Shown: positions 1-6,260, numbered from the stretch's first letter. The stretch is 9,146 nt of DNA from Bacteroidota bacterium (GCA_021793535.1 JAJYSO010000044.1:1-9146); one strand, 5' to 3'. The notes: generated by a model from the letters alone, not told the origin. Numbers and translations: made by a program.

Positions 1-60
1 GAAATCTACTATACTAAGTCCACCAGTAATTGATTTTCCTTTTTTGGCTTCCATGGGCAT
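1..60 (-). CDS. Possible 5' end of a divergent gene, partial at left edge
   Basis: Reading the minus strand from position 60 gives ATG followed by 19 further sense codons to the window edge (M-P-M-E-A-K-K-G-K-S, then I-T-G-G-L-S-I-V-D-F). A second ATG lies two codons in. The same frame is open back to an in-frame stop at 199-201, with another possible ATG at 190-192, so the start is not fixed. The peptide has a plausible basic start but is far too short to assign to a family. I see no TAnnTTTG promoter on the minus strand upstream of either start. The opposite frame (2-100 on +) is also open, so this could equally be the tail of a + strand gene or no gene at all. Confidence is low. Confidence 0.25.
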   Translation of the reverse strand, partial: MPMEAKKGKSITGGLSIVDF

Positions 61-419
61 ACTTTGTTTTGCGCGGAATAATGGGGGTAAGTCTTGGTAG
101 AGGGTAGATACAATACAGTGTTTCTTGATTCTCCCTGATTTCTGTTTGAGACTAACCGTTGATTCTAGTCTGCTTAAAAAACTGCCTTTCATCACTTTTT
201 ACTACAAAATCTTGTGCTTCTTTCTACGATCTGAAAGGGGAAGCTGTTTTTCTGTGCACAGTTGTGAAATATTTAATTATATTTAGCTCCTAACTTCTTT
301 TGTATTTATTGAAGAGGTAAGCGATAAGGTACCCTGATTCGAAAGAGGAAAGAAGATTCGAACTCGACTATTTTGACTGCCAAAACACATTGTGAAGAGA
401 GACTAAAAACCGTTATCTA
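61..419. other. Non-coding stretch upstream of the permease
   Basis: No convincing gene was seen on either strand; only the weak minus-strand frame reaching 192 intrudes. A 7/8 match to the Bacteroidota -7 element (TATATTTA, 278-285) lacks a properly spaced TTTG, so I do not call a promoter. The 8-mer GATTCGAA occurs twice in direct orientation (336-343 and 355-362). It resembles a tRNA T-loop but no acceptor or anticodon arm surrounds it. The region is otherwise T-rich without a clear terminator. Confidence 0.5.
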
Positions 420-1883
420 ATGCAAAAAAATGAAGATACTCAGCTTGCCCGGTCTTTTGGATTAGGGATGGCTATTATTCTAATTATAAGTTCCATTATA
501 GGCTCTGGGGTTTTTAAAAAAGTAGGCCCCATGGCTGAGGTTCTGGGGTCTTCGAGACTTGTTATTTGGGCATGGGTGCTTGCTGGAGTGGTAGTGCTTG
601 CCGGGGTAGTTGGTGTGGCGGAGTTGACTTCTGTTTTTCCGGATTCTGGAGGGCCTTATGCGTGGTTTGAACGAATCTATGGCAAGATGTTGTCCTTTCT
701 ATACGGATGGTCTTGTTTTACAGTTATTCAGACGGCTGCATTGGCTTCTGTTGCATATGTTTTTGCTGGAGCAGTCAATACTTTTCTTCCGTTACCTCAT
801 CTTTCTGCGGAATGGGAGGCTTGGTCGATTCTGGGTATTCATTTTTTGGATAATATTGGGGCTAAAATAGTGACTTGTTTAGCCATTATTGGACTGACCT
901 TGGCCAATATAAGAGGTGCTAAGAATGGAGGAATCATCAGTACGATATTTACCTTGTTAATCGTACTGGCCATTGTCTATGTGATCGGGGCGGCCTTTGG
1001 GGGAAGCGTGGGGAGTTGGGAGACGTTTGATACTCATACGACAGCATTTCCCAAAGATGGGTTTACGATTTCTGCCTTTATAATTGCCATGTTTATTGCT
1101 GTACGGCATGCTTTTTTTGCCTTTGAAGGTTGGATGGCCTTGGGGTTTATAGGCGAAGAAGTAAAAGATCCGGAGCGGAATATGCCCAAGGCACTCATTT
1201 ATGGGATTTTGGGTATTATGTTGATTTATGTGGCTATTAATATGGCCTATTTATACGTGATGCCGATCAATGATATGGTGAATAAACTGGCTGCAGATGA
1301 AAATAATATTGCGGCAGTGTTGGTGATTGATGCCATTTTTGGAGATGGCGGCGCCTATCTGATTAGCGGGATGATTCTCATCTCCACTTTTGGGTGTACG
1401 AATGCGACGATTTTGATGTCCGGTCGCGTATATTATGCCATGGCTCGAGAAGGCTGGTTTTTCAAGTCTGCCGGTAAAGTTCATAAAAAATATAAAACTC
1501 CGCATATTTCTTTGATTTATCAGTGTGTTTGGGCCTGTCTTTTGGTTTTTTCGGGTTCTTTTGATTTATTGTCAGATCTGGTAGTTATTGCCGCTTTTGC
1601 TTTTTACGGTTTGATTGTGGTAGGGGTCATTGTTTTGCGTGTGAAGCGACCGGATTTAGAACGTCCTTACAAAGCTTTTGGTTACCCATTTGTTCCCGCT
1701 TTTTTTGGCCTCTTTTGTGTGGTTTTGCTCATCGTTTCTTTTATTGAATCTCCTGGAAAGGGAATAGCAGGATTGGTCTTGATTTTTTCAGGCCTACCAT
1801 TTTACTACTTTTGGAAGAATAAAAATCAACATCCCGACCTGTTGGAAGTGGGGGAGCAAGTGGAGAAAGATAAAATCGAGTAG
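420..1883 (+). CDS. APC-superfamily amino acid permease (LAT/SteT-like)
   Basis: This is a 487-residue inner-membrane transporter with about 12 hydrophobic helices, the usual size for the amino acid-polyamine-organocation family. Family marks seen are the broken TM1 motif IGSGVF (residues 27-32), where the substrate backbone normally binds; the FPDSGGPYAWF block (73-83); FEGWMALGFIGEEVKDPERN (235-254), a hallmark of the L-type/YfnA/SteT branch; and RPYKAFGYPFVP (415-426). The C-terminal tail is short, charged and probably cytoplasmic. By family it takes up or exchanges neutral amino acids; the exact substrate cannot be read from the sequence. The ATG at 420 gives a short charged N-terminus before TM1, and an in-frame TGA lies at 393-395. 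No clear Shine-Dalgarno is present, as usual in Bacteroidota. It looks monocistronic: 259 bases separate it from atpD, which has its own promoter. The family call is firm and the substrate is unknown. Confidence 0.93.
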   Translation: MQKNEDTQLARSFGLGMAIILIISSIIGSGVFKKVGPMAEVLGSSRLVIWAWVLAGVVVLAGVVGVAELTSVFPDSGGPYAWFERIYGKMLSFLYGWSCFTVIQTAALASVAYVFAGAVNTFLPLPHLSAEWEAWSILGIHFLDNIGAKIVTCLAIIGLTLANIRGAKNGGIISTIFTLLIVLAIVYVIGAAFGGSVGSWETFDTHTTAFPKDGFTISAFIIAMFIAVRHAFFAFEGWMALGFIGEEVKDPERNMPKALIYGILGIMLIYVAINMAYLYVMPINDMVNKLAADENNIAAVLVIDAIFGDGGAYLISGMILISTFGCTNATILMSGRVYYAMAREGWFFKSAGKVHKKYKTPHISLIYQCVWACLLVFSGSFDLLSDLVVIAAFAFYGLIVVGVIVLRVKRPDLERPYKAFGYPFVPAFFGLFCVVLLIVSFIESPGKGIAGLVLIFSGLPFYYFWKNKNQHPDLLEVGEQVEKDKIE

Positions 1884-1890
1884 ATTTTTT
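1872..1890 (+). terminator. Weak candidate terminator overlapping the permease stop
   Basis: AAAATC (1872-1877) pairs with GATTTT (1883-1888) around a 5-base loop, and a run of six T ends at 1890. The stem is only six pairs with one G-C, and it includes the stop codon at 1881-1883. It has the right shape and place for a rho-independent terminator but would be unstable. Confidence 0.3.
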
Positions 1891-2080
1891 CGCGAGTGCA
1901 TTCCTGTATAGGGCGGGTTTATATCATTTCGTTACAGCAGGTGTGTCAATCTATTGATGACTTCTTGTTTGAAAGGAATAAAATCATATTTGTAACCCAC
2001 TTGTAATAAGATAGTTGAGGTAATCTTAGTCCTGGTATATTTATAGGCATTATTTCTCTATAATATATAAATAAAAAGAC

Positions 2081-2088
2081 TATATTTG
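2081..2088 (+). promoter_or_regulatory. -7 element of the atpDC promoter
   Basis: TATATTTG is an exact match to the Bacteroidota -7 consensus TAnnTTTG and lies 54 bases before the atpD start, which implies a leader of roughly 45-50 nt. The preceding 25 bases are A/T-rich, but no TTTG is found at the expected 19-21-base spacing, so the -33 half is degenerate. It is the best promoter candidate in the permease-atpD gap; weaker 7/8 matches lie at 1985-1992 (CATATTTG) and 2036-2043 (TATATTTA). Confidence 0.6.
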
Positions 2089-2142
2089 CGCCGAAATTTT
2101 AGATGATATAAAGATAGTATTTAATTAAATCCAAAATTAAGA

Positions 2143-3660
2143 ATGGCTATAGGAAAAGGTAAGATTTCTCAAATAATCGGGCCTGTTATCGATGTTGAAT
2201 TCGACACTGCCGATGGTACAGAATTACCAAGGATATACGATTCATTGCATGTCAAAAGACCTGATGGTTCTACCTTGGTGCTTGAAGTGCAATCTCATAC
2301 CGGTGAAAACATTGTCAGAACCATTGCGATGGACTCTGCAGACGGACTAAGCAGAGGGGATGAAGTTGTTGCCACAGGAGCCCCCATTCAAATGCCAATC
2401 GGACATAATATTTATGGAAGGTTATTCAATGTGACCGGGGATCCGATTGATGGGATGGAAGCTTTACCCAAAGAAGGAACAAACGGATTGCCTATTCATA
2501 GGGCGGCACCAAAATTTGAAGACCTTTCCGTTTCAACAGAGGTTTTGTTTACGGGAATTAAAGTGATTGACCTAATTGAACCCTATGCCAAAGGAGGGAA
2601 AATTGGACTCTTTGGAGGCGCAGGTGTAGGGAAGACCGTATTGATTCAAGAGCTGATTAACAATATTGCAAAAGGACACGGTGGGTTGTCTGTTTTTGCG
2701 GGCGTTGGAGAACGTACAAGAGAAGGAAATGACCTGCTTCGAGAAATGTTGGAGTCTGGCATTATCAAATACGGTGATGATTTCCTTAAATCCATGGAAG
2801 AAGGGGGCTGGGATCTGCAAAAAGTGGATAAAGAGGCCATGAAGGATTCCAAAGCTACTTTTGTCTTTGGTCAAATGAACGAGCCTCCAGGTGCGCGTGC
2901 TCGAGTGGCTCTTTCTGGATTGACCATTGCTGAATATTTCCGGGATGGGGCGGGAGATGGACAAGGTAAGGATGTGTTGTTTTTTGTGGATAATATTTTC
3001 CGTTTTACCCAAGCAGGGTCGGAAGTTTCTGCGCTTTTAGGACGTATGCCTTCTGCGGTAGGGTATCAACCTACCTTAGCAACCGAAATGGGGGCGATGC
3101 AGGAGCGTATTACCTCTACTAAAAAAGGATCCATTACATCGGTTCAAGCGGTTTACGTGCCGGCAGATGATTTGACGGACCCTGCTCCGGCAACTACTTT
3201 TGCGCATTTGGATGCCACTACTGTATTGTCTAGAAAAATTGCGGAATTGGGTATTTACCCCGCAGTGGATCCCTTGGAATCCTCTTCTCGTATTTTGGAG
3301 CCTAGTGTAATTGGTAAAGAGCATTACCAGTGTGCGCAGCGCGTGAAAGAGCTGTTGCAACATTATAAGGAATTGCAAGATATTATTGCCATCTTGGGGA
3401 TGGAAGAATTGTCTGAGGAGGACAAGCTGGCTGTTGGACGGGCACGACGTGTACAACGCTTTTTATCTCAACCTTTCCATGTAGCAGAGCAATTTACGGG
3501 CTTGAAGGGAGTCTTGGTCGATATCAAAGACACCATTAAGGGCTTTAACATGATTATGGATGGCGAATTGGATCATTTACCTGAAGCGGCTTTCAACTTA
3601 AAAGGGACCATTGAAGAGGCTATCGAAGCAGGGGAAGAAATGATTGCACAATCTAATTAA
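2143..3660 (+). CDS. atpD: F1Fo ATP synthase subunit beta (catalytic)
   Basis: This is the catalytic beta subunit of the F1 head (EC 7.1.2.2), which makes ATP from ADP and phosphate as gamma rotates; it is peripheral on the cytoplasmic face of the membrane. Visible features are the N-terminal beta-barrel (about 1-85), the Walker A loop GGAGVGKT (158-165, Lys164), the catalytic glutamate in GERTREGND (Glu190), the Walker B strand VLFFVDN with Asp283, and the ALLGRMPSAVGYQPTLATEMG segment (298-317 core). The C-terminal helical domain carries EELSEED (421-427) in place of the usual DELSEED lever. At 505 residues it is longer than the roughly 460-480 of proteobacterial homologues, mostly because of extra sequence at about 207-236 (rich in G, D, K and E) between the GERTREGND block and FGQMNEPPGARARV. 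I recognise this insert as typical of Bacteroidota. It is followed 15 bases later by atpC; the a, c, b, delta, alpha and gamma genes are not adjacent. Confidence 0.98.
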   Translation: MAIGKGKISQIIGPVIDVEFDTADGTELPRIYDSLHVKRPDGSTLVLEVQSHTGENIVRTIAMDSADGLSRGDEVVATGAPIQMPIGHNIYGRLFNVTGDPIDGMEALPKEGTNGLPIHRAAPKFEDLSVSTEVLFTGIKVIDLIEPYAKGGKIGLFGGAGVGKTVLIQELINNIAKGHGGLSVFAGVGERTREGNDLLREMLESGIIKYGDDFLKSMEEGGWDLQKVDKEAMKDSKATFVFGQMNEPPGARARVALSGLTIAEYFRDGAGDGQGKDVLFFVDNIFRFTQAGSEVSALLGRMPSAVGYQPTLATEMGAMQERITSTKKGSITSVQAVYVPADDLTDPAPATTFAHLDATTVLSRKIAELGIYPAVDPLESSSRILEPSVIGKEHYQCAQRVKELLQHYKELQDIIAILGMEELSEEDKLAVGRARRVQRFLSQPFHVAEQFTGLKGVLVDIKDTIKGFNMIMDGELDHLPEAAFNLKGTIEEAIEAGEEMIAQSN

Positions 3661-3675
3661 TATAAGTGATTTAAC

Positions 3676-3954
3676 ATGCAATTAGAAGTAGTTAGCCCCG
3701 AACGAGTACTGTTGAAAGGAGAAGCTAAATCTGTTGTCCTTCCAGGAGTCGATGGTAAGTTTCAAATCCTCAATCATCACGCTCCCATCATTTCTATTTT
3801 AGCCGAAGGGAAATTACGGATTGAGATGGTCGAAGACTTGGATAAGAAATTCGCGGCCAATTTTGAAAAGCTCAATGGGAAAGAGGTAGAGATTCCTATT
3901 TCAGGAGGTGTGCTGGAGATGAATAACAACAAAGCCATTATTCTGATTGATTAG
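3676..3954 (+). CDS. atpC: F1Fo ATP synthase subunit epsilon, short form
   Basis: This 92-residue protein matches the N-terminal beta-sandwich domain of epsilon, which docks gamma onto the c-ring in the central stalk. Family marks are the start LEVVSPERVLLKGEAKSV (3-20), LPGVDGKFQILNHHAPIIS (22-40) with the conserved G-x-x-x-I-L-x-x-H-A-P, and the closing strand SGGVLEMNNNKAIIL (76-90). The protein stops there, so the C-terminal helix-turn-helix of about 45-50 residues found in E. coli and Bacillus epsilon is absent. That domain inhibits ATP hydrolysis in those organisms, so this enzyme must control reverse activity differently. Short epsilon is, to my knowledge, common in Bacteroidota, so this is not read as a truncation. 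It is co-transcribed with atpD (15-base gap) and followed at once by two hairpins. Confidence 0.95.
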   Translation: MQLEVVSPERVLLKGEAKSVVLPGVDGKFQILNHHAPIISILAEGKLRIEMVEDLDKKFAANFEKLNGKEVEIPISGGVLEMNNNKAIILID

Positions 3955-3959
3955 TTGAT

Positions 3960-3979
3960 AAGGACTAAGACGTCCTTTT
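3960..3979 (+). terminator. First hairpin after atpC
   Basis: AAGGAC (3960-3965) and GTCCTT (3972-3977) form a perfect six-pair stem with a six-base loop, six bases after the atpC stop; the T run ends at 3979. The U-tract is short, so alone it may act as a pause or 3' end stabiliser. Confidence 0.5.
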
Positions 3980-4008
3980 GAAAATATAGGGATATACCCC
4001 AAACAAAG

Positions 4009-4041
4009 AAACCGTTTCACTAAAATTGAGGCGGTTTTTTT
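4009..4041 (+). terminator. Intrinsic terminator of the atpDC operon
   Basis: The outer stem AAACCG (4009-4014) pairs with CGGTTT (4032-4037). In RNA it continues inward through two G-U pairs and T-A, C-G and A-T to a seven-base loop (4020-4026), giving about 11 pairs. Seven T follow or overlap at 4035-4041. This is a standard rho-independent terminator for transcription leaving atpC. Confidence 0.85.
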
Positions 4042-4057
4042 GTGTTCCTACTCTGTT

Positions 4058-4077
4058 TTCCTATGGATCCATAGGAA
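4058..4077. repeat. Perfect 20-bp palindrome upstream of cbpA
   Basis: TTCCTATGGATCCATAGGAA is its own reverse complement over all 20 bases. It lies 17 bases after the atpC terminator T-tract and about 127 bases before the cbpA start. No T-tract follows on either strand, so it is not a terminator. A binding site for a dimeric regulator of the downstream cbpA-cbpM pair is one reading; a cruciform or RNA hairpin is another. Confidence 0.6.
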
Positions 4078-4204
4078 GAGAAAATGTACGGTTTTAAGGT
4101 TGTGGAGAGGAGTCACAATACTCTGCTAAAACTCTAGGAGGTCGAAAAAATATCATTACCTTAGGGGGACCTATTTACCAAGGTATCATTAGATGAATTT
4201 GTAA

Positions 4205-5107
4205 ATGAGTTATATTGATTATTATAAGGTTTTGGGAGTGAGTCGTTCTGCGACTTCCGATGAAATTAAGAAAGCGTATCGTAAAAAAGCACGGAAGCTC
4301 CATCCCGATCTGAATCCTGATGACAAAGAAGCACAGCGGAAATTTCAAGAATTGAATGAAGCAAATAAGGTGCTTAGCGATCCTGAGAAACGAAAAAAAT
4401 ACGATCAATACGGCGCAAATTGGGAACATGCTGAGCACTATGATCAAGCACAGCAGCAGCGTGCGGGACGGCGTGCACATGCCGATCAACAACAGGCCTA
4501 TTCTGGCAGTTATGATGAGGATACTTTTTCTGATTTTTTCGAACAGATGTTTGGGGCGTCAGCCCGTCAGTATGGTCGTGGACAAACGTCGTATTTTAAA
4601 GGTCAAGATTACCATGCTGAATTAAGGGTGCCGTTGAGCGGGATCTATAGAGACCAACAGCAGACCCTGACCGTTAATGGAAAGAAAATTCGATTAACCA
4701 TACCCGCGGGAGTGGAGAATGGTCAGAAAATTAGAATTAAAGGCCAAGGAGGACCCGGGGTGCAGGATGGCCCTCATGGAGATTTATACCTTACATTCTT
4801 TGTGGAGAATGATACCGATTTTAAACGGGAAGGTGAAAACCTGTATAAAGAGGTAGCGATCGATTTGTACACGGCTATTTTGGGAGGAGAGATCCGGGTT
4901 CAGACTTTTGATGGCCTGGTGAAACTTAAAGTTAAACCAGGAACAGATTCTGGAGCTCAAGTCAAATTGAAAGGGAAAGGGTTTCCAAAATATAAAAAGA
5001 AAGGTGAGCTTGGAGACTTGTACTTAACCTATACGGTAAGGCTTCCCAAACACCTGTCCGCCAAAGAAAAGGAATTGTTTCACGAACTTAAACAATTGAG
5101 ATCATGA
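4205..5107 (+). CDS. cbpA: CbpA-like J-domain co-chaperone (class II DnaJ)
   Basis: This 300-residue Hsp40 protein delivers substrates to DnaK and stimulates its ATPase. The J-domain spans about 4-70, with the HPD triad at 33-35 after the basic helix KKAYRKKARKL. Next comes a linker rich in Q, A and R (about 80-100) and a short F/G/D segment (about 103-130, containing DFFEQMFG). Two beta-rich substrate-binding domains follow: CTD-I (about 134-205, with LTIPAGVENGQKIRIKGQGG) and CTD-II (about 206-285, with LYTAILGGEI and LKGKGFP). The C-terminal dimerisation helix is at about 284-298. The CxxCxGxG zinc-finger repeats of true DnaJ are missing, which places it with CbpA/DnaJB1-type proteins. The start is fixed because TAA (4202-4204) directly precedes the ATG in frame. 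Its last four bases overlap the next gene, a cbpM homologue, which supports the CbpA assignment. It stands alone from dnaK and grpE. Confidence 0.9.
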   Translation: MSYIDYYKVLGVSRSATSDEIKKAYRKKARKLHPDLNPDDKEAQRKFQELNEANKVLSDPEKRKKYDQYGANWEHAEHYDQAQQQRAGRRAHADQQQAYSGSYDEDTFSDFFEQMFGASARQYGRGQTSYFKGQDYHAELRVPLSGIYRDQQQTLTVNGKKIRLTIPAGVENGQKIRIKGQGGPGVQDGPHGDLYLTFFVENDTDFKREGENLYKEVAIDLYTAILGGEIRVQTFDGLVKLKVKPGTDSGAQVKLKGKGFPKYKKKGELGDLYLTYTVRLPKHLSAKEKELFHELKQLRS

Positions 5108-5394
5108 AAGTAGAGGACTTGATTTCCACTGAAGATTTGTGTGTTCGTTACCAAGTAGAGCAGCAATTTATACGAGCTTTAGATGATAAAGGAATTATCG
5201 AGATAAAAAGGGTTGAACACCGAGAGTATATCCTTTTGGATCAGATCAATGAATTCGAACGTATGCGTAGGTTTTACTACGAGCTGCACTTGAATATGGA
5301 AAGTCTAGAAGTCGTGCGACATTTACTGGATAAAATAGAAGGATTACAGCTTGAGAAACAGCGTCTTTTGAATCGACTCAGGCGATACGAATAG
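5104..5394 (+). CDS. cbpM: CbpM-like chaperone modulator (MerR_2 fold)
   Basis: This 96-residue protein begins with a MerR-like helix-turn-helix unit (about 5-48: LISTEDLCVRYQVEQQFIRALDDKGIIE, then EYILLDQINEFERMRRFY). It ends in a long charged, probably coiled-coil helix (about 64-95, LEVVRHLLDKIEGLQLEKQRL). That architecture and the length fit CbpM, which in E. coli binds the J-domain of CbpA and blocks its work with DnaK rather than binding DNA. The ATG at 5104 overlaps the cbpA stop (ATGA), so the two are almost surely translationally coupled and made in fixed ratio. No clear intrinsic terminator follows; only a five-pair TTCCC/GGGAA hairpin at about 5417-5435 without a T-tract. Homology is recognised from context and fold pattern, as sequence identity in this family is low. 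Confidence 0.82.
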   Translation: MKVEDLISTEDLCVRYQVEQQFIRALDDKGIIEIKRVEHREYILLDQINEFERMRRFYYELHLNMESLEVVRHLLDKIEGLQLEKQRLLNRLRRYE

Positions 5395-5531
5395 GAGTGA
5401 CCAGTATTTTTTTAGATTCCCGATCAAGATGGGAAAAGAAAGGCAGGAGGCAAATGGAGAGCAAAGGCCTGGAATCCGGCTTGTTTCCTTGCTTAAAATC
5501 ATTCTAAATTGATTCAAAGCTTGAATTAAAG

Positions 5532-5563
5532 TTTGGCTTTAAAGAATTTCAAGGCTATTTTTG
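5532..5563 (+). promoter_or_regulatory. Bacteroidota-type promoter of sdhCAB
   Basis: TTTG (5532-5535) and TATTTTTG (5556-5563) are separated by 20 bases, an exact match to the -33/-7 arrangement (TTTG, N19-21, TAnnTTTG) of the Bacteroidota housekeeping sigma factor. Transcription would start near 5570, leaving a short A/T-rich leader before sdhC at 5595. The -33 box sits in the spacer of a 6+6 inverted repeat (TTAAAG 5526-5531, CTTTAA 5537-5542), so a repressor bound there would occlude it. Confidence 0.75.
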
Positions 5564-5594
5564 TTACAGAAATATTAATTAAACATTAAATTCA

Positions 5595-6260
5595 ATGAGT
5601 GGATTTCTCAAAACTACTGTGGCCCGAAAATATGCTATGGGGCTTTCCGGCTTGTTTTTGGTTCTATATCTAGCCTTACACGTCACCGTCAATTTTATTT
5701 CGACGATCAGCCCGGATATTTATAATAAACTGTCCGAATTTATGGGGTATAACTTCATCGTTCAAGCCTTGCTTCAGCCTATTTTGGTGATCGGAGTGGT
5801 TTTTCACTTTGTGATGGCCTTTGTATTGGAGACCAACAATCGCAAAGCACGGCCGATAAAATATGTGAAATATAATCAACAGAGCAACACGACTTGGATG
5901 TCTCGAAATATGATCTACACGGGCGGTGTGGTTCTACTTTTTCTAGCCTTGCACATGTATGACTTTTTCTTCCCTGAAATTGGTCATAAGCTTGGAACTG
6001 GATACGACTCAGCCGTTGCACATGATTTCTATCATGAGGTATGGATTGCCTTCCAAGACCCCGTTCGATTAATACTCTATATAGTAGCTTTCATTTTCTT
6101 GATGTTACATTTATTGCATGGATTTTACGGTTCTTTTCAGTCGATTGGCTGGGGTGATAAACGTTCTGCGGCCATGAGGGGTTTTGCAAAATGGTATTCG
6201 GTTATCGTCCCTGTTTTGTTTATTTATATCGCCCTGTTTCATTATTTTGTTAAGCTATAA
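5595..6260 (+). CDS. sdhC: Succinate dehydrogenase/fumarate reductase cytochrome b subunit
   Basis: This 221-residue membrane anchor carries the quinone site and heme b groups of respiratory complex II. Five hydrophobic helices are visible at about 13-33, 54-78, 106-126, 156-178 and 201-219. Histidines lie near the membrane in the positions expected for two hemes: His29 (LALHVTVN), His71 (VVFHFVMAF), His120 (LALHMYDFF), and His172 or His175 (MLHLLHGFYG). A single anchor with five helices and no separate SdhD is type B complex II, as in Bacillus and in Wolinella fumarate reductase. Type B enzymes normally use menaquinone. The order C-A-B also fits. The start is 32 bases after the -7 box, and sdhA follows after 11 bases. 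The sequence alone does not settle whether it runs as oxidase or reductase in vivo. Confidence 0.95.
   Translation: MSGFLKTTVARKYAMGLSGLFLVLYLALHVTVNFISTISPDIYNKLSEFMGYNFIVQALLQPILVIGVVFHFVMAFVLETNNRKARPIKYVKYNQQSNTTWMSRNMIYTGGVVLLFLALHMYDFFFPEIGHKLGTGYDSAVAHDFYHEVWIAFQDPVRLILYIVAFIFLMLHLLHGFYGSFQSIGWGDKRSAAMRGFAKWYSVIVPVLFIYIALFHYFVKL

Noticed and set aside
336..362. GATTCGAA twice, resembling tRNA T-loop sequence
   Set aside because: No acceptor stem, D-arm or anticodon arm can be drawn around either copy, and the flanks do not pair as a T-stem. It is treated as a short chance direct repeat.
1946..1957. TCAAT-CT-ATTGA short dyad after the permease
   Set aside because: The arms are five bases with a two-base spacer in A/T-rich DNA, which is expected by chance, and there is no link to a promoter box.
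2572..3012. Long minus-strand open frame inside atpD
   Set aside because: It is antisense to a highly conserved gene, has no family resemblance and no promoter; a coding shadow.
4356..4625. 89-codon frame inside cbpA
   Set aside because: It overlaps the cbpA J-domain and linker in a different frame, and its translation has no recognisable features.
5417..5435. TTCCC/GGGAA hairpin after cbpM as a terminator
   Set aside because: It has only five pairs and a nine-base loop, with no T-tract downstream on either strand, so it does not meet the pattern of an intrinsic terminator.
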